Made by a program: the position numbers and the translations under genes
Part shown: piece after piece, positions 18,178 to 26,575 of the stretch
Layout of the letters: every line of letters starts with the position of its first letter
Numbering within the stretch: position 1 is the stretch's first letter
NCBI GenBank assembly: GCA_014650475.1
Contig: BMVA01000004.1
Location: forward strand, 434,001-498,000
Direction: 5' to 3'
Length of the DNA stretch: 64,000 nucleotides
DNA from: Streptomyces albogriseolus
GTDB lineage: Bacteria; Actinomycetota; Actinomycetes; Streptomycetales; Streptomycetaceae
The notes under the pieces: generated by a model
What the model was told of the DNA's origin: nothing
Databases searched by the model: none
The model's input: only the letters and a program-made list of their open reading frames with translations

Positions 18178-19637
18178 GCGGCCTTCGCCTCCTTCGGGGT
18201 GCCGAGCCGGAACACGGCCATCTGGGTGGGCGGGCCGACCTCGGGGTCGTCCGGCCCGACGGGCAGGAACTCCACGGCGTAGCCGTGCCGTTCGGCGACG
18301 GCGCGGGCCCAGCCGCGGAACTCCTCGCGGGTCCATTCGAAGCGGTGGTCGCCGTGCCGGACGTGCCCGGCCGGCAGGCTCTCCCAGCGCACGTTGTACT
18401 CGACGTTCGGGGTGGTCACGCACACCGTGCGGGGGCGGGCGGCGCCGAACACCGCGTACTCCAGGGCGGGCAGCCGCGGCAGGTCGAGGTGCTCGATCAC
18501 CTCGCTGAGCACGGCGGCGTCGTAGCCCTTGAGACGCCTGTCGGTGTAGGCGAGGGAGCCCTGGAGGAGCGTGACGCGGGACGCCTGCCGCTCGCCCATG
18601 CGGTCCAGCTTCAGGCGGCGGGAGGCGATGGTGAGCGCCCGCATCGACACGTCCACGCCGACGATCTCGGTGAACGCCGGATCCTTCAGCAGCGCCTGCA
18701 CCAACTGGCCCTGGCCGCAGCCGAGGTCGAGCACCCGCGCGGCGCCCGACGCGCGCAGCACGCCGAGGACCGCCTCGCGGCGCTGCACGGCCAGCGGGGT
18801 CGGCTTCTCCTCCTCCTCGGCCTCCGGCGCGACGGCGTTGTCGAGGTCCTCGACCTCGCTGTCGTCCGCCTCGGCCAGCCGGACCAGCTCCAGCCGCTCC
18901 TTCGCCTGCCGGGTCAGCGACCAGCGGTGGGAGAGGTAGCGGCGGGTGATCAGCTCCCGCTCGGGGTGGCCGGCCAGCCAGCCGTCGCCGACGCGCAGCA
19001 GCTTGTCGACCTCGTCCGGGGAGACCCAGTAGTGCTTGGCGTCGTCCAGGACGGGGAGCAGCACGTAGAGGTGGCGCAGCGCCTCGGCGAGGGTGAGGTC
19101 CGCGGCCTCAAGGGCCAGGCGTATGTAACGCGAGTCGCCCCACTCCGGGAACTCGGTGTCCAGCGGCACCGGTTCGGCGGTGACCGTCCAGCCGAGCGGC
19201 TCGAAGAGGCGGCGGACCAGGTCGGCGCCGCCGCGCGCGGGCAGCGCGGGCACCTCGACGCGCAGCGGCCGCGGGGCGTCCGGCAGCTCCGGACGGGCCG
19301 CGCACACACCGCGCATGGCGCTGGAGAAGACCGAGCCGAGGGCGACGGCGAGCAGCGAGGAGGCCGCGTACGGGCGGTCGTTGACGTACTGGGCGAGGGC
19401 GGCGTCGGGTGCGCCGCCGCGGCCCTTGCCCTTGCCGCGCCGGACCAGCGCCACCGCGTCCACCTCCAGCAGCAGCGCCGCCGTGCAGCGTTCGGCGTCC
19501 GCCTCGGGGTAGAGGACGTGCGCCGTGCCGTACGACGTGGAGAACGCCTGCGCCTTCTCGGGATGCTTGTGGAGCAGATAACCGAGGTCGGTCGCCGGGC
19601 GCTGCGCGGAGCCGGTGGTACTGATCGTCAGGAACAC
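18174..19637 (-). CDS. hen1: RNA 3'-terminal ribose 2'-O-methyltransferase Hen1
   Basis: 487 residues from a GTG at 19637 with GAGGTG upstream. The upstream MTTPSS extension (to 19679) lacks a ribosome site. The N-terminal half is the bacterial Hen1 Pnkp-activating domain. After an acidic linker (about residues 280-300) comes the SAM domain VLDLGCGQGQL and the metal-binding SEVIEHLD, plus VTTPNVEYN and a later HRFEWTR. It methylates the 2'-OH at a break before ligation, protecting the repaired RNA from being cut again. It is the first gene of the repair operon. Confidence 0.95.
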   Translation of the reverse strand: MFLTISTTGSAQRPATDLGYLLHKHPEKAQAFSTSYGTAHVLYPEADAERCTAALLLEVDAVALVRRGKGKGRGGAPDAALAQYVNDRPYAASSLLAVALGSVFSSAMRGVCAARPELPDAPRPLRVEVPALPARGGADLVRRLFEPLGWTVTAEPVPLDTEFPEWGDSRYIRLALEAADLTLAEALRHLYVLLPVLDDAKHYWVSPDEVDKLLRVGDGWLAGHPERELITRRYLSHRWSLTRQAKERLELVRLAEADDSEVEDLDNAVAPEAEEEEKPTPLAVQRREAVLGVLRASGAARVLDLGCGQGQLVQALLKDPAFTEIVGVDVSMRALTIASRRLKLDRMGERQASRVTLLQGSLAYTDRRLKGYDAAVLSEVIEHLDLPRLPALEYAVFGAARPRTVCVTTPNVEYNVRWESLPAGHVRHGDHRFEWTREEFRGWARAVAERHGYAVEFLPVGPDDPEVGPPTQMAVFRLGTPKEAKAA

Positions 19638-19749
19638 GGAGTCACACCTCGAGACACCTTCTGAGCTGGGGGTAGTCACCGGGATTCCGGTGTCGGCCCA
19701 ACGTACAGGGAAGGTGTCGCGGGGGTCCGCGCATTTTTCGCGCGCACGG

Positions 19750-19785
19750 GGAGCGGGGCCGTCCCGGGTGGGACGGCCCCGCTCC
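19750..19785 (-). terminator. Hairpin terminator after the F420-type oxidoreductase gene
   Basis: Bases 19750-19765 pair perfectly with 19770-19785 (16 bp) around a 4-base loop. It begins 10 bp beyond the stop codon of the minus-strand oxidoreductase gene. The hen1 upstream region lies beyond it. Confidence 0.8.
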
Positions 19786-19795
19786 GACGCCTTGG

Positions 19796-20719
19796 TCAGG
19801 ACAGCTGGGACTGCACCTGGGAGGAGATCAGCTCCAGGTGGTCCAGGTCGGACAGGTCGAGCACCTGGAGGTAGATCCGCTGGGAGCCGGCCTCGGCGTA
19901 GCGGCCGATCTTGTCGACCACCTCGGCCGGGGAGCCCGCCAGACCGTTCGTCTTCAGCTCGTCGGCCTCGCGGCCGATCGCGGCGGCCCGTCGCGCCACC
20001 TCCTGGTCGTCGCGGCCGACGCAGACGACGAGGGCGTTGGAGTAGACGAGGTCGCCGGGGTCGCGGCCGGCCTCACGGGCGGCGTCGCGGACCCGCTGGA
20101 ACTGGGCCGCGGAGTCCTCGACGGACGCGAAGGGGATGTTGAACTCGTCGGCGAACCGGGCCGCGAGGCGCGGGGTCCGCCTGGCGCCGTGGCCGCCGAT
20201 CAGCACGGGCACCTTGGACTGGGCCGGCTTGGGCAGCGCGGGCGACTTGGTGAGGTCGTAGTAGGTGCCGTGGAAGTCGAAGGTCTTGCCGGCCTCGGTG
20301 GCCCACAAGCCGGTGACGATCTCCAGCTGCTCCTCGAGGCGGGCGAACTTCTCCTTGGGGAAGGGAATGCCGTACGCCTTGTGCTCCTCCTCGAACCAGC
20401 CCGCGCCCAGGCCGAGTTCGACGCGGCCGCCGGACATCTGGTCGACCTGCGCGACCTGGATCGCGAGCACGCCGGGGAGGCGGAAGGTGCCGGCCGTCAT
20501 CAGCGTGCCGAGGCGGATGCGCTTGGTCTCGCGGGCGAGTCCGGCGAGGGTGATCCAGGCGTCGGTGGGGCCGGGCAGGCCGTCCCCCGAGCCCATGCTC
20601 AGGTAGTGGTCGGAACGGAAGAAGGCGTCGAAGCCGAGGTCCTCGGTGGCCTTGGCGACGGTGAGCAAGGTGTCGTAGGTGGCCCCCTGCTGGGGCTCGG
20701 TGAAGATACGGAGATCCAT
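19796..20719 (-). CDS. LLM-class F420-dependent oxidoreductase
   Basis: 307 residues, complete. It shows the bacterial luciferase-like TIM barrel of the F420 group: an N-terminal LRIFTEPQ strand, FRSDHYLSM, RLGTLMTAGTFRLPGVLAIQVAQVD, and GRVELGLGAGW. The internal VPVLIGGHGARRTPRLAARFADEFN segment is typical of the TIGR03560-like subgroup. Members reduce or oxidise diverse substrates with coenzyme F420. The substrate is unknown and no biosynthetic partner lies nearby. It is a single gene with its own terminator. The 212-bp gap before the next gene shows no other feature. Confidence 0.88.
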   Translation of the reverse strand: MDLRIFTEPQQGATYDTLLTVAKATEDLGFDAFFRSDHYLSMGSGDGLPGPTDAWITLAGLARETKRIRLGTLMTAGTFRLPGVLAIQVAQVDQMSGGRVELGLGAGWFEEEHKAYGIPFPKEKFARLEEQLEIVTGLWATEAGKTFDFHGTYYDLTKSPALPKPAQSKVPVLIGGHGARRTPRLAARFADEFNIPFASVEDSAAQFQRVRDAAREAGRDPGDLVYSNALVVCVGRDDQEVARRAAAIGREADELKTNGLAGSPAEVVDKIGRYAEAGSQRIYLQVLDLSDLDHLELISSQVQSQLS

Positions 20720-20931
20720 GCCTCTTATCCTGCACGTTCCCCGGGGCGGGGGCGCGCGAGGGCCGTCGGCATGCCTCGTCGCACGCCGGTGGTACGGCCC
20801 GGTCGTGACCGGGGGACGGGAAGATCGTTGGCTCGTTCGGAGCCGGAGCGTCCGGCGCCCGCGCCGGCCCTGTGACGCCGGGGTGTCACCGTGTCGGCCC
20901 CCGGGCGGGGCCGTGGGCCGAGGGGACCGTC

Positions 20932-21144
20932 ATGTCGGACGAGCGGAGCAGTGTGCCGCAGGCGGGTCTGCTGGCGCAGATGGACCTGCTGATGGCGGCG
21001 CTGAACGCGGACCTGTCCGCGCTGGACGCGGAGCTTCTGGACTCCGGCGGGAGGGGTGAGGCGCCCGGGGCGTCGGGCGGGGGGTGCGCGGCGGAGGCCC
21101 GGGCGTGTGCCGCGGAGGATTCGGGCGACGGCCCGGCAACCTGA
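20932..21144 (+). CDS. Small hypothetical protein
   Basis: 70 residues from an ATG with GAGGGG upstream. Third positions are nearly all G or C, which supports real coding. The N-terminal half (about 10-40) is an amphipathic helix rich in Leu, Ala, Met and Asp. The C-terminal half is Gly/Ala-rich with two Cys. I recognise no family. It is isolated between the oxidoreductase gene and a repeat region on the opposite side. Confidence 0.5.
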   Translation: MSDERSSVPQAGLLAQMDLLMAALNADLSALDAELLDSGGRGEAPGASGGGCAAEARACAAEDSGDGPAT

Positions 21145-21274
21145 GACGGCCTCCTCGCCCGGATCAGCCGATCGGAGCAACGGCCGGTCCGGCCGGTGGA
21201 GGGCCCGGCCCGCGCCGCAACCGCACCACGAGGTCGCCCTCGACCGGCTCCAGCAGGTGCTCTGCCCCGTCCCG

Positions 21275-21464
21275 GGCGGGCGGGACGGAGGCGACGCGCC
21301 GCCGGAGTGCAGAAAGGCCTCCGGCCGGGCGGGAAGCGGGCAGGACGGAAGCGACGCGCCGCCGGAGTCCGACCTCGCGCGGGAAGGCCACCTGCCGGGC
21401 GGGAAGCGGGTGGGACCAGGACGGTGCGCCGCCCGGTTCCGAGCTCGTGCGGGAAAGCCGCCGG
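21275..21464. repeat. Imperfect tandem repeat, unit about 60 bp, three copies
   Basis: The 328-bp gene-free stretch 21145-21472 contains about three copies of a 60-70 bp unit. The core is GCCGGGCGGGAAGCGGG, then GGACGGAAGCGACGCGCC, then GCCGGAGT, starting near 21275, 21334 and 21394. The first two units share the period exactly and the third is more diverged and longer. Frames across it have no ribosome site and no family resemblance. It lies just downstream of the DUF6099-like gene. Confidence 0.6.
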
Positions 21465-21472
21465 CCAGGCGG

Positions 21473-21943
21473 TCAGCCGGCTTCCTGCCTGGGTAACGCC
21501 GCATCCCTCTCCGCCAGCTTGCGCAGCATGTCCCGGACGCGGTCCCGGGCCTCGTCCGCCGCGTCGATGGCCTCGACGCAGCTCCAGTACGTCGCCTCGT
21601 CGTCGGCGGCGCAGGCGATGCCGACCAGGGCGATGCCGACGTCGCCGAGCAGGCCGCCGAGGTGCATCAGGCACGCGCGGGTCTCCCCCAGCTCGGTGAG
21701 CCGGGCCGCGCGCGGCTCGTCGGGGCCGGGCGGCGGCCGGTCGAGGACGCCGCAGCCGCGGCCGGCCAGATCGGCCAGCCCTGTGGCCTCGTCGCGCAGG
21801 GGAGGCGGGCCCACGAGGGCCAGGCGGCTCCCTATCGCCTGGGCCAGGGCCTGTGCCTGCCACACCTCGGTCAGCAGCTCCGGCACACCGCCGCCGGCGG
21901 CCAGGGCCCTCCTGCTCGTCACGATGAGCCGCACAGCGTCCAT
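21473..21943 (-). CDS. DUF6099-like family protein
   Basis: 156 residues from the ATG at 21943, with a purine-rich GGGGGC upstream. An open extension to 21976 has a poorer start. The sequence is mainly helical, with MDAVRLI at the start, VWQAQALAQAIGSRLA near residue 30, and an ETRACLMHLGGLLGDVGIALVGIAC segment. This matches my memory of DUF6099, a Streptomyces family without known function. It stands alone. The upstream gap 21944-22123 is AT-richer than average and probably carries its promoter. Confidence 0.7.
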   Translation of the reverse strand: MDAVRLIVTSRRALAAGGGVPELLTEVWQAQALAQAIGSRLALVGPPPLRDEATGLADLAGRGCGVLDRPPPGPDEPRAARLTELGETRACLMHLGGLLGDVGIALVGIACAADDEATYWSCVEAIDAADEARDRVRDMLRKLAERDAALPRQEAG

Positions 21944-22123
21944 GCGCTGCCCCCGTCTGTCCGACGCGCTGCCCACGCGTCCGCATCCGTTGAACTCCTC
22001 TGTTCACTACCCAGAGTGAAGCTCTGTGAGACAAAAGGCCAGAGGAAGTCCGAAATCTGCGGACACCACTTGGCATCGGAACGCGTTTTCGACTACGGAT
22101 CGTGAGAACGGAAGACGTGACTC

Positions 22124-22504
22124 CTAGGCGCGGGGCGGAGCACCGGACCGCTCCGGCCCCGGCACCGGGAACCTGTGCTCGTTCCGCTCGATCTTGTCCG
22201 CCAGGGCGGCCAGCGGGTCGACGCCGAGGACCTCGCAGAACTGGAGGAGGTAGGCGAGCACGTCGGCCACCTCGTCGGTGACGCGGTGCGCGGTGTCCGG
22301 GTCGTCCATCACCCGGGCGGACTCCTCCGGCGTCAGCCACTGGAAGATTTCCTGCAGTTCGGCGGCCTCCACACCGAGTGCGGCGACGAGGTTCTTGGGC
22401 GTGTGGTACGGCTGCCAGTTCCGCGCGGCGGCGAAGTCGGCGAGGCGGCGCTGGAGGGCGGGCAGGCCGGCGGGCCGGGACGCGTCGTCGCGCGGTTCAG
22501 TCAC
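22124..22504 (-). CDS. MazG-like nucleotide pyrophosphohydrolase
   Basis: 126 residues. A single all-alpha NTP-PPase domain with metal-binding acids in VEAAELQEIFQW and DEVADVLAYLLQFC. The short form, with NWQPYHTPKNL near residue 30, resembles the RS21-C6/MazG-like houskeeping group that hydrolyses (deoxy)nucleoside triphosphates to monophosphates. The GTG start lies inside the end of the upstream ATPase gene (8-base overlap), so the two are translationally coupled and may act together. Confidence 0.85.
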   Translation of the reverse strand: MTEPRDDASRPAGLPALQRRLADFAAARNWQPYHTPKNLVAALGVEAAELQEIFQWLTPEESARVMDDPDTAHRVTDEVADVLAYLLQFCEVLGVDPLAALADKIERNEHRFPVPGPERSGAPPRA

Positions 22505-23714
22505 GCCTCAGGTGTACCACGGTCGCCCCGGGCACCCCGGCGGCCCAGGTGGCGTCGCTCACGGCGCCGACCAGGCGGATGTGCCCCCGCTCGCACATCC
22601 GCGCCGCCAGCGCCAGCAGGGCGGCGCGCTGGGCGGGATCCTGCGCCCGGTCCAGGCCGTCGGCGAGGACGGTGAGGCATCGCAGGGCGTCCGGCACCTC
22701 GCCCGGCACGTCGGCCTCCAATACGCCGGGGCCGGTGAGCAGCACCAGCGCGAGGGCGGTGTAGCGCAGTTCGCCGTCGCCGAGCCGCCGCAGCGTGGTG
22801 CGGACGCCGTCGCCGCGGTCGAGCACGGCGCGCACCAGGCGTCCTCCGGCGCACGGTTCGGCGAGGAGGTCGTCGACGGGTCCGGCGCAGCCGACGCGTA
22901 CCGCGTCCACGAGCAGCGCGTGGCGGCGGGTGCACTCGGAGCGGGTGCGCCACAGCACGTCGGCGAGGTTCTCGCAGTCCGGGAGCAGCCGGCCGGTGCC
23001 GGCCGGGACGGGGTCGCGCATCCGCTCGGGGCGGGGGTCGCAGGGGAAGACGGAGCGCAGCGCCACCAGCATCTGCTCGGCGGCGGCCAGCACCCGGAGC
23101 TGTCCGGCGGTCGTGCCGGCCACGCGCAGCGGCAGCAGCGCGGTGCCGAGACGGTCGTCGGGGAGGGGCGCGCGGGTGACGGCGGTGGCGCCCGCCGTGT
23201 GCCACGCGGCCTGCACGGCGCGGCGGCGGGGGTCGCGCAGCGCGGTCTCCATCAGGACCAGGCCGTCGGCGGACAAGCGCTCCCCCACGATGCGCAGTTC
23301 GGGCTCCGCCTGGACGGCGACCTCCAGGCGGACCGGGCCCTCGGGGCCGTCGGCGGTGCAGCCGATGCGGAAGCCGCGGCGGCGCTGGGCGTCGGGCCGG
23401 GCCCGCTCCGGGACGCAGGCCGACGGATCCGGGAACACCTCGCCCAGTTCGGCCCCGCCGCCGAGCCGGGCGAGCGCCTCGTACGCGCGCAGCGCGGTGG
23501 TCTTGCCGGTGCCGCTGGGGCCGGCGAGCAGGGTGAGGTCGCCCAGGCGGAACGTGCTGCCGCGGTGCCCGGCGAAGGCGGAGAGCAGCAGCTCGGTGAC
23601 GCGCGGCAGCGTGGGGCGCCGGGCCCGCCCGGCGTCCACGGGCGCGTGCGTGGGGGGTTCTGCGGACTGCCGGGGTACGGTCGCGACCGGCTGGGGCGGG
23701 GGCGGCGGGGTCAT
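22497..23714 (-). CDS. P-loop ATPase, RecF/SMC-like, function unknown
   Basis: 405 residues. After a Pro-rich leader (about 1-30), RVTELLLSAFAGHRGSTFRLGDLTLLAGPSGTGKTTALRAY is the classic start of an ABC-type AAA ATPase with the Walker A at GPSGTGKT. A late segment DRGDGVRTTLRRLGDGELRYTALALVLL resembles the signature-motif helix of such ATPases. The Walker B acid is probably in LTVLADGLDRAQ, where GLD replaces the usual hydrophobic-DEP. It is coupled to a MazG-like gene. The pair could be a house-cleaning or defence unit, but nothing in the sequence proves this. Confidence 0.75.
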   Translation of the reverse strand: MTPPPPPQPVATVPRQSAEPPTHAPVDAGRARRPTLPRVTELLLSAFAGHRGSTFRLGDLTLLAGPSGTGKTTALRAYEALARLGGGAELGEVFPDPSACVPERARPDAQRRRGFRIGCTADGPEGPVRLEVAVQAEPELRIVGERLSADGLVLMETALRDPRRRAVQAAWHTAGATAVTRAPLPDDRLGTALLPLRVAGTTAGQLRVLAAAEQMLVALRSVFPCDPRPERMRDPVPAGTGRLLPDCENLADVLWRTRSECTRRHALLVDAVRVGCAGPVDDLLAEPCAGGRLVRAVLDRGDGVRTTLRRLGDGELRYTALALVLLTGPGVLEADVPGEVPDALRCLTVLADGLDRAQDPAQRAALLALAARMCERGHIRLVGAVSDATWAAGVPGATVVHLRRD

Positions 23715-23818
23715 GCGCCGGACGCTAAACGCTTCCCGTGCCGCCGAACCGTTCCTTCACGGGGCGTTTCCTACGAACGGACGGCGTGCCCGTCCGTACG
23801 CGCGGGGCGCGTGAAGCG

Positions 23819-24214
23819 TCACGCGCCCGGCGCCCCCAGGCCCTCCATCAGTCCGGTGACCTCCATGCCCTCCGGCGTCAGCAGGAAGACGTTGCGGTCG
23901 ACGCGGTGCATGCCGCTGGCGAGGCCGAAGACGACGCCCGTGCTGAAGTCGAGGACGCGCTTGGCGACGTCCGGTTCCGCGCCCGTCAGGTCGAGGAGGA
24001 CGGGTATGCCCGACATCAGGGTCTCGGCGACCTCGCGGGCGTCCGCGAAGACGTTCACCCGCAGGACGACGAAGCGGCGCCGCGCCTCCGTCCTGGCCTC
24101 CGGCATGGCGCGGTGGCCGACCGAGGACGGCCACGCGTCGCGGCCCCGCAGCGGCACGACCTGGGCGAGCCCCTCCCACTGTTCGTCGGTGACATCGTGG
24201 CTGCTCACCGGCAT
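23819..24214 (-). CDS. SepF-like cell division protein paralogue
   Basis: 131 residues. The C-terminal two-thirds is a SepF domain: VNVFADAREVAETLMSG, IPVLLDLTGAEPDVAKRVLDFSTGVVFGL and VDRNVFLLTPEGMEV. SepF bundles FtsZ and tethers it to the membrane through an N-terminal amphipathic helix. This protein begins MPVSSHDVTDEQW and I see no obvious membrane helix. Streptomyces species have a main SepF in the division cluster plus shorter paralogues, and this copy, away from ftsZ, is one of the latter. The ATG has GGGGAC and GGAG upstream. Confidence 0.85.
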   Translation of the reverse strand: MPVSSHDVTDEQWEGLAQVVPLRGRDAWPSSVGHRAMPEARTEARRRFVVLRVNVFADAREVAETLMSGIPVLLDLTGAEPDVAKRVLDFSTGVVFGLASGMHRVDRNVFLLTPEGMEVTGLMEGLGAPGA

Positions 24215-24372
24215 GCTCCGTCCCCTGTCGCGCTGGCTGTCTGCATCGGCCAATTCTTACCCATGGTCACCCGTTCGGCCCAATAACGACACGCTCCGCC
24301 ATCGTTCCGCCCGCAACACCCCGGCGGCGGACGGCCGTTGACCTGGCCGTCGAACCCGGCTTGCATGGGCGC

Positions 24373-24966
24373 ATGGCTGGTGGGACGGACGATGCGACAG
24401 GGCCGGTGCTGGGTTTCGGGACCCAGGAGGACTTCGAGGCGTGGCTGGAGGAGCACCAGGGGGACGCCGAGGGCCTCTGGCTGAAGATCCCGAGGAAGGG
24501 GTCAGGGCTGCCCGGCGTCGACTACGCCACGGCGCTGGAGTCCGCGCTGTGCTTCGGCTGGATCGACGGACACAAGAGGAGCCTGGACGAGACCCACTGG
24601 ATCCAGCGGTTCACCCCGCGCCGTGCGCGCAGCAGGTGGTCCGCCGTCAACCGGCGGAAGGCGCTGGAGCTGATCGAGCGGGGTCGTATGCGGCCGGCCG
24701 GGCTGCGGGAGGTCGAGAGGGCCAAGGCGGACGGGCGGTGGGAGGCCGCGTACGCGAGTCAGCGGACCGCGACCGTCCCCGACGATCTGCGTGCCGCGCT
24801 GGACGCGGCGCCCGTGGGTGCGCGTGAGTTCTTCGACGCGCTGGACAGCCGTAACCGGTACGCGATCCTGCACCGGATCGAGGAGGCGAAGCGGGCGCAG
24901 ACGCGGGCGGCGCGGATCGAGAAGTTCGTGGCCATGCTGGCGGCGGGCGAGAAGCTCCACCCATGA
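24373..24966 (+). CDS. YdeI/OmpD-associated family protein
   Basis: 197 residues. Diagnostic segments are EDFEAWLEEHQGDAEGLWLKIPRKGSG, ALCFGWIDGHKRSLDETHWIQRFTPRRARSRWSAVN and, at the C-terminus, the helical RNRYAILHRIEEAKRAQTRAARIEKFVAML that marks the family. The YdeI family has been loosely linked to stress and peptide resistance, and its biochemistry is unknown. Single gene, ending at a bidirectional hairpin shared with the das operon. Confidence 0.88.
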   Translation: MAGGTDDATGPVLGFGTQEDFEAWLEEHQGDAEGLWLKIPRKGSGLPGVDYATALESALCFGWIDGHKRSLDETHWIQRFTPRRARSRWSAVNRRKALELIERGRMRPAGLREVERAKADGRWEAAYASQRTATVPDDLRAALDAAPVGAREFFDALDSRNRYAILHRIEEAKRAQTRAARIEKFVAMLAAGEKLHP

Positions 24967-25034
24967 CCCGGGGGTGTTCGCCCCCTCCGCCCCTTCCCGT
25001 CCCGACCCGGGGCTCCGCCCCGGACCCCGCTCCT

Positions 25035-25074
25035 CGAACGCCGGAGGGGCTGAGATCAGCCCCTCCGGCGTTCG
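25035..25074. terminator. Bidirectional hairpin, perfect 19-bp stem
   Basis: Bases 25035-25053 pair perfectly with 25056-25074. It lies between the YdeI-like gene stop (24966) and the dasD stop (25076), which converge, so it can terminate both transcripts. The CGAACGCCGGAGGGGCTGA arm is a commonly seen terminator type in Streptomyces. Confidence 0.85.
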
Positions 25075-25075
25075 G

Positions 25076-26566
25076 TCAGCCTGCCAGGACCGCCTCCGCC
25101 GCGGCCACACCGCACACCCGTGCCGCCCCGTGGGTGGTGATGTGGACCGCCCCGCGCGGCGTGGACTGGGGGACGCCCATTTCCACGACCACCGTGTCCG
25201 GGCCGGCCGCGATCAGCGTATCCAGGGCCGCCCCCATCCACGGGTGCCGGTGCTCGTCGCGGACCACGGCGACGACCCGCCGCCCGCCGGCCGCGCGCAG
25301 CGCCTCCGTGCCGGCGCCGGGGCCGGTGAAGTGGCCGGTGGCGGTGCCCGGGAGCAGCCGTTCCAGCTCCGCTCCGACGCCCCACGGCGTCTCGTCGCCC
25401 ACCGCGATGTTCGGGGCGGGGCTGAACGTGGCGACGTAGACGGGCGCGGTGACCGGCGCGGGACCGGCGGCGCGGGTGACGGTCACGGCGCGGCGGGCGG
25501 CGGTCAGGCCGATCTCCGGCGCGGGGTCGCCGACGGCGGAGGGCGAGTGGCGCATGCCGGTCGTCCACGCGGCCAGGGACCTGACCCGGGCGGCGGCGTC
25601 GGCGAGCCGCTCCTCGGGCAGTTCGCCGGAGCGCACGGCGGTGACCAGGGCGTCCTGGAGCCGCAGCACGGTGTCCTCGTCGGCGAGTCCGCCGCCCACG
25701 CAGATCGCGTCGGCGCCGGCCGCGATGGCCAGCACGACCCCGTGTTCGAGGCCGTAGGTGCCGGCGACGGCGCCCATCTCCATGCCGTCGGTGACGATGA
25801 GGCCGTCGTAGCCGAGCTCGTCGCGCAGCAGGCCGGTGAGGATGCGCGGGGAGAGGGTGGCGGGGCGTTCCGGGTCGAGCACGGGCACCCGGATGTGGGC
25901 GGTCATGACGGCGCGGGTGCCGGCCTCGATGGCGGCGCGGAACGGGCGCAGTTCACGCTCGTGCAGCGTGGTGGCGTCCAGGTCGATCTGCGGGAGCGCG
26001 TGGTGGGAGTCGACGCTGGTGTCGCCGTGGCCGGGGAAGTGCTTGGTGCAGGCGGCGACGCCGTGGGACTGCAGGCCCTCGACGTAGGCGGCGGTGTGCC
26101 GGGCGACCAGGGCGGGGTCGCGGCCGAAGGAGCGTACGCCGATCACCGGGTTGTCGGGGTTGGCGTTGACGTCGGCCGAGGGCGCCCAGTTGAGGTTGAC
26201 GCCGCACGCGGCGAGCCGGCGGCCCAGTTCGCGGGCCACCCGCCGGGTGAGGGCGGGGTCGTCGACGGCGCCGAGGGCGTGGTTGCCGGGGAAGGAGGAG
26301 CCGGTGCGGACCTCGAGGCGGGTGACGTCGCCGGCCTCCTCGTCGATGGCCACCAGCAGGTCGTCCCGTTCGGCCCGCAGCGCGGCGGTGAGGGCGGTGA
26401 CCTGCTCGGGGTCGGCGACGTTGCGGCCGAACAGGGCGACGGAGACCAGGCCCTCGGCCAGTCTGCGCCGCACCCAGTCGGGTGCGGTGGTGCCGGTGAA
26501 CCCCGGCTGGAGCACGGCGAGCGCGTCCCGGGTGAGGGTGCCGGCGCCGGTGGTGAATGTCGTCAT
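25076..26566 (-). CDS. dasD: Beta-N-acetylglucosaminidase, glycoside hydrolase family 3
   Basis: 496 residues. A GH3 NagZ-type enzyme: AIDEEAGDVTRL, the KHFPGHGDTSVDSHHALP loop containing the Asp-His pair specific to GH3 hexosaminidases, and LIVTDGMEMGAV with the catalytic Asp. A C-terminal alpha/beta domain of about 150 residues follows. There is no signal peptide, so it should act in the cytoplasm, releasing GlcNAc from imported chito-oligosaccharides. It is the last gene of dasABCD, 9 bp after dasC. Confidence 0.9.
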   Translation of the reverse strand: MTTFTTGAGTLTRDALAVLQPGFTGTTAPDWVRRRLAEGLVSVALFGRNVADPEQVTALTAALRAERDDLLVAIDEEAGDVTRLEVRTGSSFPGNHALGAVDDPALTRRVARELGRRLAACGVNLNWAPSADVNANPDNPVIGVRSFGRDPALVARHTAAYVEGLQSHGVAACTKHFPGHGDTSVDSHHALPQIDLDATTLHERELRPFRAAIEAGTRAVMTAHIRVPVLDPERPATLSPRILTGLLRDELGYDGLIVTDGMEMGAVAGTYGLEHGVVLAIAAGADAICVGGGLADEDTVLRLQDALVTAVRSGELPEERLADAAARVRSLAAWTTGMRHSPSAVGDPAPEIGLTAARRAVTVTRAAGPAPVTAPVYVATFSPAPNIAVGDETPWGVGAELERLLPGTATGHFTGPGAGTEALRAAGGRRVVAVVRDEHRHPWMGAALDTLIAAGPDTVVVEMGVPQSTPRGAVHITTHGAARVCGVAAAEAVLAG

Positions 26567-26575
26567 CTGGTGGCG

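Noticed and set aside
21145-21472. The repeat region as a CRISPR array
   Set aside because: The units are adjacent imperfect tandem copies without unique spacers, and no cas gene is nearby.
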